From Shewanella sp. Choline-02u-19 (lineage in GTDB: Bacteria; Pseudomonadota; Gammaproteobacteria; Enterobacterales; Shewanellaceae): a stretch of 64,000 nt of DNA. Position numbers and translations under genes: made by a program. Location: assembly GCF_002836205.1 (NCBI RefSeq), contig NZ_PJBE01000012.1, forward strand, positions 62,001 through 126,000, written 5' to 3'. Below the pieces are notes generated by a model. It did not search any database and had not been told where the DNA came from. It saw only the letters and a program-made list of their open reading frames with translations. Below are positions 43,551 to 51,873 of the stretch, in pieces. How positions within the stretch are numbered: position 1 is the first letter of the stretch; each line of letters begins with the position of its first letter.

Positions 43551-45596
43551 ATGAGAAACAAAAATAAAGCCCTGAAACTATCTTCTATTGCGCTAGCACT
43601 GAGCTTTAGCTACCAAGTGCAAGCAGATGAGATGGAACGGGACCCTATTCTGAATGTGACCGAAGTGATTGTGGTTCATGGAGAGAAAGCAGCGGTAACA
43701 GAATCGGCAACAACTCATTGGAGTCTTAATGAAGATGACATCAAGGCAACTGGCGCTCAGAGTTTAGATCAGTTGCTAAAAAATGTACCAGGGTTATATG
43801 TTCGCGTTGGCGGACAGGGCACTCCTCGTGTTGATGTGCGCGGCTTTAAAGCACGGCATGTTATCTACCTGATTAATGGTGTGCCAGCCAATGGCGCTGA
43901 AGATGGTCAGTTTGATCCTAGTTTAATTCCAGCAAGTCAGATTAGCTCTGTAGAGGTGTCTGTTGGGCCAACATCAGTACTTTATGGCCCTGGTGGCGCG
44001 GGCGGTGTGATTAATATCATTACCAAACAAGGTGGAGATGCTCCTCGTTTATCAGGACGCTTAGAAGCGGCCCAAGACAACACGTTCAACGGTGATATCA
44101 GCGCTGCAGGCAGCGGTGACAACTGGCAAGGATTAATCAACTACAGTCGACAGCAAACTGATGGTTGGTCTATGTCGAGTGATTATGACGATACCGAGTA
44201 TCAGCAAGGTGATTTACGTGAGAATGCCGATAAAACCTTAGATAATCTTTATGCTCAAGCGAGCTATTTGCTCAATGATAATACCCAGTTCATGGCGAAT
44301 ATGAGTTTTCGTCAAGGTGAGTGGGGTAAGCCCAGTCGAGATGGTACCGGCACTGGCAGTGTAAAATTCGAAAGAGTTGATGACTACCAAGCTAAGACAT
44401 TCCAACTAGGTCTAGCACATAAATTCAATTCAATGTTCACATTGCGTGGCTTTGCTTATCACAATCAGAGTGACGTATTAGAAACCCAATACAAAGATGA
44501 TAGCTATCAAGCAGTCAAAGCTCAGCAAGATGGCCGATCTACAGTCCAAGGGGCTAATCTGCAGTTTATTTCGAATTTTGATGAAGCGGGTATTTTAACC
44601 ACAGCATTCATTGCTGAGAAGCAGAGCTGGGAATCGAGTGCGATCAAGAGTAGCAAAACGGATAAAGCCACAAGGAGTGGCGGAAATGGTGGTGGCGGTG
44701 GCAATGGCGGCGGTAACGGCGGTGGAAATGGAGGCGGGAGCGGTGGCGGTAGTGATAATTTCGATGATGAAGCTTGGCTATACACCACAGCGCTAGAGTA
44801 TCAATACCAAGGTGATAATTACGGCGTCACATTGGGCGGTGCATTTCACGACCAAGACCGTGTCTCAGAAGTTGAAACAGATTTTTCAGGACAATTATCA
44901 GGCTATTGGCAGGCGCTAGAGCATACTCGTATCAATATGGGTATCGCCCGCAAAGTACGCTTCCCGTCTATGCGCAACCTGTATGCACAATCATCAGGTA
45001 ATGCCGATCTCGAAGCCGAAGTGTCAAAGCACCTAGAGTTGGGGCTACTGCAAGATCTTGGGTACTCAACAGAGCTCAATATTGCAGGCTTTTACACCGA
45101 TACTGAAGACTATATTGCCAAAGATTTAAGCAGTGTTTATCAAAACATGGGCGATTATAACTTTAAAGGGGTCGATCTGGAGCTAAAGAATAATAGCGTT
45201 GATGATCTCTCTATCACTTTTGCTTATAGCTTTTTAGATACAGAAGACAAATCGGCAGTTGCTTCGATGCAGACTCTGGAGTATCGACCGCGGCACAAGC
45301 TGCGTTTCCAAGCGCAATACCAATTGCCTTTTGCGATGCGGATAAATCTTAATGCCGAGCGGATCATGGACCAAATCTACTACTCACAACAAAAAGTGGC
45401 TGGTCAGAAAATCTTGGTTGAGCAGTCTCTAGGTGATTACACCTTGGTTGATATCAACCTTGTTCAGCCTTTGTTGGATGACAAACTGGAGCTTTACCTA
45501 AGAGCCACCAATCTACTCGACGAGAACTACTACCAAAGTGAATCTTTACCGCAGGCCGGTCGCCAAGTGTTTATCGGCATTAATTGGCAGATCTAG
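43551..45596 (+). CDS. TonB-dependent outer-membrane receptor of an unassigned uptake cluster
   Basis: This 681-residue receptor has a signal peptide ending near residue 25 (YQVQADE), a plug domain (about 45-160; QLLKNVPGLYVRVGGQGTPRVDVRGFKARHVIYLINGVP, VEVSVGPTSVLYGPGGAGGVINIITK) and a 22-strand-type barrel with the C-terminal TonB-receptor motif NLLDENYYQSE...RQVFIGINWQI. Residues 376-403 form an unusual Gly/Asn/Ser-only loop. It lies 17 bases before the ECF-type ATPase gene, so the barrel probably brings the substrate to the periplasm and the ECF-type pump takes it into the cytoplasm. The substrate is not known. Confidence 0.9.
   Translation: MRNKNKALKLSSIALALSFSYQVQADEMERDPILNVTEVIVVHGEKAAVTESATTHWSLNEDDIKATGAQSLDQLLKNVPGLYVRVGGQGTPRVDVRGFKARHVIYLINGVPANGAEDGQFDPSLIPASQISSVEVSVGPTSVLYGPGGAGGVINIITKQGGDAPRLSGRLEAAQDNTFNGDISAAGSGDNWQGLINYSRQQTDGWSMSSDYDDTEYQQGDLRENADKTLDNLYAQASYLLNDNTQFMANMSFRQGEWGKPSRDGTGTGSVKFERVDDYQAKTFQLGLAHKFNSMFTLRGFAYHNQSDVLETQYKDDSYQAVKAQQDGRSTVQGANLQFISNFDEAGILTTAFIAEKQSWESSAIKSSKTDKATRSGGNGGGGGNGGGNGGGNGGGSGGGSDNFDDEAWLYTTALEYQYQGDNYGVTLGGAFHDQDRVSEVETDFSGQLSGYWQALEHTRINMGIARKVRFPSMRNLYAQSSGNADLEAEVSKHLELGLLQDLGYSTELNIAGFYTDTEDYIAKDLSSVYQNMGDYNFKGVDLELKNNSVDDLSITFAYSFLDTEDKSAVASMQTLEYRPRHKLRFQAQYQLPFAMRINLNAERIMDQIYYSQQKVAGQKILVEQSLGDYTLVDINLVQPLLDDKLELYLRATNLLDENYYQSESLPQAGRQVFIGINWQI
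44676..44757 (+). repeat. Glycine-codon simple repeat inside the TonB receptor
   Basis: An in-frame run built from GGN codons with interspersed AAT/AAC and AGT/AGC encodes about 28 residues that are almost all Gly, Asn and Ser. Codons vary, so it is imperfect at the DNA level. It should form a flexible surface loop in the barrel. Confidence 0.85.
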
Positions 45597-45613
45597 GTAA
45601 CGGGAGCAAATAG

Positions 45614-46987
45614 ATGAATTTAATCGAGCTGAAAGGGATCCATTTTGGCTATGACACCCACCAAGTGGCGATCTTGGATGATCTTCATTTGTCAGTAAAT
45701 CACGGAGAATGCCATTGTATTAGTGGCGCAACGGGTTGCGGTAAGTCTAGCTTACTGCATCTCATTGCTGGTGAGTTATCGAGACCCTTTGAAGGAGAGA
45801 TGATTCGACACCCAGCGCTAATGGTGGGGTTAGTGATGCAAGACCCTAATGTGCAGGTGTTACGCCAGAGTGTAGGTGCGGAAATCGCCTTTGCTCTGGA
45901 AAACCTCGGCACGCCATCGGTAAAAATGTTAGATAAAGTACAACAAGCACTCAGGCGCGTGGGGCTATATGTCAGTATCGACACGCCTGTCGATGTGTTG
46001 TCCCTTGGGCAAAAATACCGTTTGATGTTGGCCGCGCAGTTAGTATTTGAGCCAAACTTACTGTTACTTGACGAGCCTTGGACTCAGTTAGATAACCATG
46101 GGGTGCAAGAGCTGTATTTTGTGCTTAAAAATCTATTGAGTGAGGGGGTAGCTATTGTGATGGTAGAACATCATGCCCAAGCTTTTGGCTCGTTAGTTTC
46201 CCATCTATGGCAGTTAGAACAGGGTAAATTGGTGGCGGGTTTATATTTACCGTCGGTGCCGCGCGAACACAAACTCAATGCGGCAGCAGCAAAAGTGACG
46301 ACAAGTGAGAACAGCGCAGAAGAAAGAGTGCGTATTTCACCGCATCGTTTTCAATTTACTGGCCGCGAAACCTTGTTCCGTTGCGCTAATACGTTAAGCC
46401 TTGCTGCGGGCGAAATCGTGGCATTGGTGGGGGATAACGGCAGCGGTAAAAGTAGCTTATTAAAAGCGCTTGCAGGGATCCAAGCGGATATCGGTCAACT
46501 GCCGTTCTCGGTACTTGGCAAACGCCCTCAGCTGGGCATATACGGGCCTAACCTATCCTTGTTGTTACAAAGACCGAATCGACAGCTGTTTGAACAGACG
46601 GTGTTGACCGAAATGCAATTTAGTTTACGTCGATTCAAGCTTCCACTTACTCGTGCAGAACAGATGTTAGCGCAGCTCTCTTTAATGGGTTTAGCTGCGG
46701 CATCGCCCCATAAACTGAGCTACGGACAACAACATATCATTGCCCTAGCTTCGCTTGCATGTTTAACGCCTAAAGTGTTGCTGCTTGATGATCCTTTTGC
46801 AGGGCTTGATAACGTACATTGCGAGAAAGTGTGGCAACTGTTGCTGCAATTGCGACAACAGGGCTGTGCCATCTTATTGTCGAGTCATCGAGAAATGTCA
46901 TTGGATGATGTGGATAGAGTCTGGCACATCGAGTCAGGTTTTTTGTTAGACAGGTCGGATTCGATGGAGCAGTCCTATGCGGGTTAA
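45614..46987 (+). CDS. Double ABC ATPase of an ECF-type transporter (EcfA-EcfA' fusion)
   Basis: This 457-residue protein has two complete ABC ATPase halves. Half 1: Walker A GATGCGKSS, C-loop LSLGQKYR, Walker B LLLLDEPW. Half 2 (from about residue 240): Walker A GDNGSGKSS, C-loop LSYGQQH, Walker B LLLDDPF, where the usual catalytic Glu is Asp. This is the energising module of ECF (energy-coupling factor) uptake systems, with asymmetric ATP sites expected. GGGAGC precedes the ATG. The stop overlaps the next gene by 11 bases. Confidence 0.88.
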   Translation: MNLIELKGIHFGYDTHQVAILDDLHLSVNHGECHCISGATGCGKSSLLHLIAGELSRPFEGEMIRHPALMVGLVMQDPNVQVLRQSVGAEIAFALENLGTPSVKMLDKVQQALRRVGLYVSIDTPVDVLSLGQKYRLMLAAQLVFEPNLLLLDEPWTQLDNHGVQELYFVLKNLLSEGVAIVMVEHHAQAFGSLVSHLWQLEQGKLVAGLYLPSVPREHKLNAAAAKVTTSENSAEERVRISPHRFQFTGRETLFRCANTLSLAAGEIVALVGDNGSGKSSLLKALAGIQADIGQLPFSVLGKRPQLGIYGPNLSLLLQRPNRQLFEQTVLTEMQFSLRRFKLPLTRAEQMLAQLSLMGLAAASPHKLSYGQQHIIALASLACLTPKVLLLDDPFAGLDNVHCEKVWQLLLQLRQQGCAILLSSHREMSLDDVDRVWHIESGFLLDRSDSMEQSYAG

Positions 46988-47663
46988 CCCCCTAAGAAGG
47001 TTAGCGATGGGTAGGCGCCGTCGCTTTTTGGGGCGGCTGAACGAAACCCACTATTGTGCACTGGCATTACTGTTGAGCTTATTACTTTCGACCTCAGCAT
47101 TTCTGCTGCCAAGCAGTGCACTGTGGATATTGGTGGCCCTTAATGGGGGCTTGGTCGTTCATGGACTGCTGCTTAAGAAAAAGATCAGCGGGTTACTGCG
47201 AATAGCGGCAGTGCAGTTGGTCACGACTATGGGACTTTACTACATGTTTCATGGAGAGAGCCAGTTACTTGAAGGCGCTTTTGTAGTGCTGCGGGTGTTA
47301 TTGGCAATGTTACCCGGCTGGTGGCTTTCAAGCACTCAACCTCCTGAGCGGCTTGGAGAAGTTTTAAGTTGGGGTTTACCACACCAATGGGCATTTGTCG
47401 TTGCAGCGTCACTCAGCTTATTGCCTTTTATGTCACGAGAGCTAAAAGAGATCTATCAGATCCAATGTATGCGTGGTGCAAGGATCACCCCTAAAGCGCT
47501 GCGTAATCCTAAGAACTGGCCGGAGTTTATTTATTGCGTGCTACTGCCGCTGCTGATCCAGTTATTAAAACTTTCCAAGCAGATGGCAATCTCGGCAAAG
47601 CTGCGCCATTTTGGCAACGCTGCTAAAGGCACCCATTGGCCATCAACAAGAGACTCAGAATGA
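46977..47663 (+). CDS. ECF-type transporter transmembrane protein (EcfT/CbiQ family)
   Basis: This 228-residue membrane protein has about five hydrophobic segments and the EcfT coupling helix motif (MRGARITPKALRNPKNW) in its second half, with a further motif ISAKLRHFGNAAKG near the end; such Ala-Arg-Gly motifs bind the ATPases. It overlaps the ATPase gene upstream by 11 bases and the next gene by four (ATGA), so the cluster is tightly coupled. Confidence 0.85.
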   Translation: MRVNPLRRLAMGRRRRFLGRLNETHYCALALLLSLLLSTSAFLLPSSALWILVALNGGLVVHGLLLKKKISGLLRIAAVQLVTTMGLYYMFHGESQLLEGAFVVLRVLLAMLPGWWLSSTQPPERLGEVLSWGLPHQWAFVVAASLSLLPFMSRELKEIYQIQCMRGARITPKALRNPKNWPEFIYCVLLPLLIQLLKLSKQMAISAKLRHFGNAAKGTHWPSTRDSE

Positions 47664-48205
47664 AATCGCATTTCGAATTAGAAGACGCGCTGTTTATCGG
47701 ATTTTGCGCCACCTTATTGGTGGTCTTAAAAAGCATGTTACGACTCAAGTTAGGGCTAAGTGGTCACTCGATGTTTTTGATGACCTTTTTTTACCTACTT
47801 TGTTATGGCGCTGTCGGCAGAGTCGGTTGTATCACCGCTTGCGGATTACTGGCTGGCATCGTTGCCATGATGCTCAGTATTGGCAAAGGCGGCCCACTCA
47901 TTTTACTTAAGTTTGGCCTGCCCGCAGTGGCAATGGATCTTACATTATTGATGATTGCAGGCATGTTTAAACTGCGCTGGCAATGCGTGATAGTGGCGTT
48001 AATCGGGTGTCTTGCTTGGGCAAGCAAAGGCTGGGTTGAGAATATGCTGGCAGGCATGACACACCAGATTGCGTTAACCAAGTTTGCACTTAATTTTCTA
48101 CAAGGCGGGGTGTTCGCCATTGGCGCCGCACTCATCGTTCCCACGGTACTTCGGCGCTTGCAATCGCATGACTTATTGCAAGATCACCACAAACAATACA
48201 AGTAA
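47660..48205 (+). CDS. Candidate substrate-binding (S) component of the ECF-type transporter
   Basis: This 181-residue hydrophobic protein has about five to six membrane helices and short loops (KSMLRLKLGLSGHSMFLMTFFY, YGAVGRVGCITACGLLAGIVAMML, KGGPLILLKFGLPAVAMDL). Size, topology and position next to EcfT and EcfA fit an S component, the part that binds substrate. I do not recognise it as RibU, ThiT, BioY, CbiM or QueT. The start at 47660 overlaps the EcfT stop codon; an upstream TTG at 47636 is less likely. The substrate is unknown. Confidence 0.65.
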   Translation: MKSHFELEDALFIGFCATLLVVLKSMLRLKLGLSGHSMFLMTFFYLLCYGAVGRVGCITACGLLAGIVAMMLSIGKGGPLILLKFGLPAVAMDLTLLMIAGMFKLRWQCVIVALIGCLAWASKGWVENMLAGMTHQIALTKFALNFLQGGVFAIGAALIVPTVLRRLQSHDLLQDHHKQYK

Positions 48206-48245
48206 CAAACCGCCATTTAAACATGATTACAGCTTAGGAGCATAA

Positions 48246-49001
48246 ATGAAAAGTTGGCTAATCTGCATCGATGATACAGACGATATAGCAACCAAAGGTA
48301 CGGGAGAGATAGCGGAAGAGATCGCAAACCTGTTGGCACAAGCGCATTTGCAAACAAAGGCAAGCAGTGACAAATGCTGGGTGACTCGACATCAATTATT
48401 TGTGCATCCAGATATCCCCTACACATCACACAACAGTGCTATGTGCTTTCGCGTTGAAACCCACCTTAGTGTTGAAACAATTAAACAAATATGTGTAACC
48501 CATTTATTGAGTGAATCAGCCGCGGCGGCAGATCCGGGTCTTGCGATTTTGGATATGACCTCAATGTATGACATCAACGCTCTGATTGCTTTTGGTCAGT
48601 CAGCGAAAGTGGCGGTTAAAACTAAACAACAAGCGTATGAACTAGCGGCTGAGCTAGGCATCGATTTAACGGAACATGGTGGGACAGGTCAGGGCGTTAT
48701 AGGGGCATTAGCGGGATTAGGCTTGCGCTTAAGTGGTCAAGATGGACGAGTAAAAGGGCAACTAGATCTTGGTAATTATGCTGCTGGAGTGGCGTCCGAG
48801 TTCAGTGTTGCAGATATTTTATCAATGAGTTCGCTGCAAGCGGTATTAAGTGACAATGGCGATATCTTAGCCATTGATGAGCGTGTATTACTGAATGGCA
48901 AGGTTAAAGCCGTTTATCGCCAGCATATGTTTGCCTTGCTCGTTAGCCAGCATGAGAATGGTTGGGTGAATGCATCTAAACAAACTCTTAAAGCATATTA
49001 G
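48246..49001 (+). CDS. IDDTD-motif protein related to the TiaS kinase-like domain
   Basis: This 251-residue protein starts with the acidic motif I8-D-D-T-D12 and later has a conserved GTGQGVIGALAGLGLR and PDIPYTSHNSAMCF, which resemble the catalytic domain of archaeal TiaS (tRNA-Ile2 agmatinylcytidine synthase: IDDTD, NPNIPWKTRGNGA, GxxGAIAAIG). It lacks the RNA-binding domains of TiaS, so tRNA modification is unlikely; it may use ATP and a metal on a small molecule brought in by the transporter. AGGAGC lies seven bases before the ATG. No established function. Confidence 0.65.
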   Translation: MKSWLICIDDTDDIATKGTGEIAEEIANLLAQAHLQTKASSDKCWVTRHQLFVHPDIPYTSHNSAMCFRVETHLSVETIKQICVTHLLSESAAAADPGLAILDMTSMYDINALIAFGQSAKVAVKTKQQAYELAAELGIDLTEHGGTGQGVIGALAGLGLRLSGQDGRVKGQLDLGNYAAGVASEFSVADILSMSSLQAVLSDNGDILAIDERVLLNGKVKAVYRQHMFALLVSQHENGWVNASKQTLKAY

Positions 49002-49009
49002 AGGCGAGT

Positions 49010-49234
49010 ATGGACAAGTGGTTTACCTATATTGATGGCGTGTGGCGATTTAACTTTGATAGTGAAGCATATTTAGCCTCCCGTGAGGCTGCACAACAAT
49101 GTAGTCTGTTTTTGGAAGACGATGAAGATGAGCAGATCGATGACCATTTACGTTCGTGCTACAACTGCCTTTATCGTCGCTGGCGTCCAAATGGGTTCGA
49201 TTGTTATAAAAAAGATTATGCTGTTAAGGAGTGA
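49010..49234 (+). CDS. 74-residue four-cysteine protein at the end of the uptake cluster
   Basis: The protein begins MDKWFTYIDGVWRFNFD and has cysteines at 31, 50, 53 and 65, the last three as CYNC-x11-C with surrounding Trp/Arg/Tyr, which could hold a zinc ion or Fe-S cluster. An acidic stretch (EDDEDEQIDD) precedes the cysteines. GAGGCGAG lies just before its ATG, nine bases after the IDDTD gene, so it is part of the same operon. No family recognised. Confidence 0.6.
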   Translation: MDKWFTYIDGVWRFNFDSEAYLASREAAQQCSLFLEDDEDEQIDDHLRSCYNCLYRRWRPNGFDCYKKDYAVKE

Positions 49235-49493
49235 CATGTACTAATTTCAGTGTGATATATAGCGTATCTAACTAATTAATAGCTATTTTTGACTTCCCCC
49301 CGTATTACCCGAGTGTTTTAGTTGGCTTTAACTGTGGTGCTTTGTTAGCACTCAGAATAGAATGTGCGCCTCTACCCAAAATAATAATTAGAAGCTGAAT
49401 GTAACTTCAGCAACATTCAGCCAACAGTCAGTAGAGGAAGCGCTTTTACACTCGAGTGCTTTGAACATTTTGTCATCCGGGGACGAAGAGATA

Positions 49494-50690
49494 ATGGGTG
49501 ATTCAATTGAATCAAAAAATCTAATTAAAGTACCTGTCGCAAAATTAGGCGTAGGTATGTTTGTCGAATCTATCGACAGCGCCAAAGGACACGTGAGTAT
49601 TGCTAACGCAGGTCAAATCCGCAGCAAAGAAGCGATTACCAAATTGCTGCGCAGCGGGATTACCCATGTGTGGGTTAATGCTGAGCGTTCGTCAGTTGAT
49701 TGTGGTTTGAATCGGCCAAATTTAAAGTCGACTTCCGTGGTCAAACCTGTGGCTAAAAGGGTCATAAAAGACCGAGCTACCACTCAAAATAAAGCAAAAG
49801 AGTTAATGGTTGAGGCAAAAGATCTTATCCAAAAAGTGCTGTCTGAAACCTTTGAGGGCAAAGCGGTAGAGGTTGGGCCTTTTGAAGTGCTGGCCGATAA
49901 TATGATTGAATCGGTATTGCTCGATGCTGATGCTTTAAAATGCGTATCAGCCCTTCGTTCAAAAGACGCTTACCTGCTAGAACATTCCATCAATGTGGCA
50001 TTTTTGCTGGTAACGTTTGGCCGTTATCTGAAATTTGATACTGATATGCTACGTAAATTGGCGGTGGGTGGCATTTTGCATGATATCGGTAAAATCAAAG
50101 TCGATAGCGCTATTCTCAACAAGCCTGGTAAGTTAACCGCCGAAGAGTTTGAGCACGTCAAATTACATCAAACGTTTGCGGTCGAGATCATGGATAACAC
50201 CGCTGGCCTTTCGCAGGTGAGTAAAGACATCAGCTTGATGCACCACGAAAAGCTCGATGGTAAGGGTTATCCGCGCGGGCTAAAGGGCGATGAGATCCCG
50301 ATTCATGGCCGTATGAGCTGTATCGTCGATATCTTCGATGCGTTAACCGCAGCTCGCTGCTATAAAGAGGCGATGAGTCCGGCTGCTGCGTTTAAAATTC
50401 TACTGAGTTTAACGCCATTCCATTTAGATCAAGCTCTGGTGTATGATTTTATTCGTTGTGTTGGTGTTTACCCCGTAGGCTCATTAGTGGAGTTATCTGA
50501 TGGCCGAGTTGGTATTGTATGGGAAGCTAAAAACCGCGATGCACTGCATCCAAAGGTGAAGTGCTTTTATTCAAATAAACATAAGTACTACACTGGGGTG
50601 ACGATGGTTGATTTGCTTAAATCCGATCTCAATATTGAGAAAGGGATCTCGCCAAGTAGCTTAGAGATAGATCCAACGCCTTTCTATTAA
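49494..50690 (+). CDS. HD-GYP cyclic di-GMP phosphodiesterase
   Basis: This 398-residue cytoplasmic protein has an N-terminal DUF3391-like region (KVPVAKLGVGMFVESIDSAKGHVSIANAGQIRSKEAITKLLRSGI) and a C-terminal HD-GYP domain, with HD (GILHDIGKIKVDSAILNKPGKLT) and GYP (HHEKLDGKGYPRGLKGDEIPIHGRM) motifs intact. It should hydrolyse cyclic di-GMP and opposes the cyclase at 7635. The ATG at 49494 has GAAGAG upstream; an in-frame TTG at 49461 is less likely. A strong terminator follows. Confidence 0.92.
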   Translation: MGDSIESKNLIKVPVAKLGVGMFVESIDSAKGHVSIANAGQIRSKEAITKLLRSGITHVWVNAERSSVDCGLNRPNLKSTSVVKPVAKRVIKDRATTQNKAKELMVEAKDLIQKVLSETFEGKAVEVGPFEVLADNMIESVLLDADALKCVSALRSKDAYLLEHSINVAFLLVTFGRYLKFDTDMLRKLAVGGILHDIGKIKVDSAILNKPGKLTAEEFEHVKLHQTFAVEIMDNTAGLSQVSKDISLMHHEKLDGKGYPRGLKGDEIPIHGRMSCIVDIFDALTAARCYKEAMSPAAAFKILLSLTPFHLDQALVYDFIRCVGVYPVGSLVELSDGRVGIVWEAKNRDALHPKVKCFYSNKHKYYTGVTMVDLLKSDLNIEKGISPSSLEIDPTPFY

Positions 50691-50714
50691 ACGATGACTT
50701 ATTTTTAAAGAGCT

Positions 50715-50742
50715 AAAAAAGCGCCATTCATGGCGCTTTTTT
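50715..50742 (+). terminator. Rho-independent terminator after the HD-GYP gene
   Basis: AAAAAAGCGCCA pairs with TGGCGCTTTTTT around a 4-base loop (TTCA). Twelve perfect base pairs plus the T-tract make this a strong terminator. Confidence 0.92.
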
Positions 50743-50887
50743 GTGACCAGAGCTTTACTTAGCTTTCGGCTTTTTTGATCTACCTCTGCTATTTGTTATT
50801 TAAGCCACTCTTTACTTAACTATCATTGAATTAAGTCATAAGCCGGCATTCTAACCAAAAGAATGGATAGCAGTGGATGATGAACAG

Positions 50888-51589
50888 ATGCTTAAACGTA
50901 GACAATTTCTAAAGATGAGTTCGGTGGTCGTTGCGTCGAGTTTATTCGCTTTTCCAGCGGCAGCAGGCACGACAACAAGGCTATTTCAAAAAAAACGCTA
51001 TCGCGTATTAGCTTTAGTATTTGACGATTATGAAACACTAGACCTACATGGCCCCATCGAAATGCTTGGCCATATGCCAAATGTAGAGATAAAGCTGGTG
51101 GGGCCGACTGAGTTGGTTAGAAGTTATCAAGGGCCAAGGGTGGTGGCTGATGCTTTAATAGATAGCACTTATGAATGTGACTTGTTATTAATCCCTGGCG
51201 GACTAGGTACGCGAAAATTAGTTGACGACGAGCGTATGATCCAATGGCTCACGGCGCAGCTTGCCAACAGTAAAAAAGTATTTTCGGTTTGTACGGGTTC
51301 GGCATTGTTGGCAAAAACATCAAGTTTAGATGGCGTTAAGGCGACCACTAACAAAATGGCCTTTAAGTGGGTGACCTCATTGGGCGCTAAAGTGCATTGG
51401 CAGTCTCAGGCGCGTTGGGTCGATGACGGGAAGTTTTTAACCTCGTCAGGCGTCTCCGCAGGTACTGATGCCGCTCTGTATTGGGTAAAGCAATTACATG
51501 GTGAAGCAGAGGCTAGACGTATTGAAACGCTAACCGAGTACCATTGGGTTGATGACAGTAAGAATGATCCTTACGCCGTTACTTTATAA
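50888..51589 (+). CDS. DJ-1/PfpI-family protein with a Tat-like signal peptide
   Basis: This 233-residue protein is a glutamine-amidotransferase-like DJ-1/PfpI member, with the nucleophile elbow SVCTGSALLA (Cys) and YRVLALVFDDYETLDLHGPIEMLG at the N-terminus. It begins MLKRRQFLKMSSVVVASS, a twin-arginine-like (RR-Q-F-L-K) signal, suggesting export after folding. An in-frame GTG at 50873 would add five residues. The reaction is not known. In AraC-type relatives this fold binds ligands; here no DNA-binding domain is present. Confidence 0.82.
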   Translation: MLKRRQFLKMSSVVVASSLFAFPAAAGTTTRLFQKKRYRVLALVFDDYETLDLHGPIEMLGHMPNVEIKLVGPTELVRSYQGPRVVADALIDSTYECDLLLIPGGLGTRKLVDDERMIQWLTAQLANSKKVFSVCTGSALLAKTSSLDGVKATTNKMAFKWVTSLGAKVHWQSQARWVDDGKFLTSSGVSAGTDAALYWVKQLHGEAEARRIETLTEYHWVDDSKNDPYAVTL

Positions 51590-51706
51590 ATAAATGATAT
51601 AGCCTTAGCTGAAAAAGCTATTAAATAGTAATAAAGGATATTGGCAGGAATTGCGAACGTCCTCAATAATTGCGATTGGTTCAGAACGCAAATTGGGGGA
51701 GTTCGC

Positions 51707-51856
51707 ATGAATAAAGGGTTAATCTTACTGTGTTGTCTGCTATTAATCAGTGCTTCACTCATGACGTCAGGGTTGACGCGGGCACTTATTGATCTCGGTG
51801 CTTTTAGTGGTCTACTTTGGATTGTATTTCGCAACCAAAATAGTATGCCAAACTAA
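51707..51856 (+). CDS. 49-residue small membrane protein, unknown
   Basis: The protein starts MNKGLILLCCLLLISASLM, has one hydrophobic segment (about residues 3-19) and a second at about 30-42, and ends NQNSMPN. GGGGGAG lies five bases before the ATG, one of the best ribosome sites in the window, so translation is likely. The longer frame beginning at 51641 would add 22 unlikely residues. It converges on the YeiH-family gene, with 17 bases between them. Confidence 0.55.
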   Translation: MNKGLILLCCLLLISASLMTSGLTRALIDLGAFSGLLWIVFRNQNSMPN

Positions 51857-51873
51857 TATAATCAGCACTCGCT

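Noticed and set aside
43349..43567. Open frame of 72 codons upstream of the TonB receptor
   Set aside because: It overlaps the receptor start, has no good ribosome site, and the product is hydrophobic without a recognisable pattern.
44522..44788. Minus-strand proline-rich frame of 88 codons
   Set aside because: It is the complement of the glycine-codon run in the TonB receptor.
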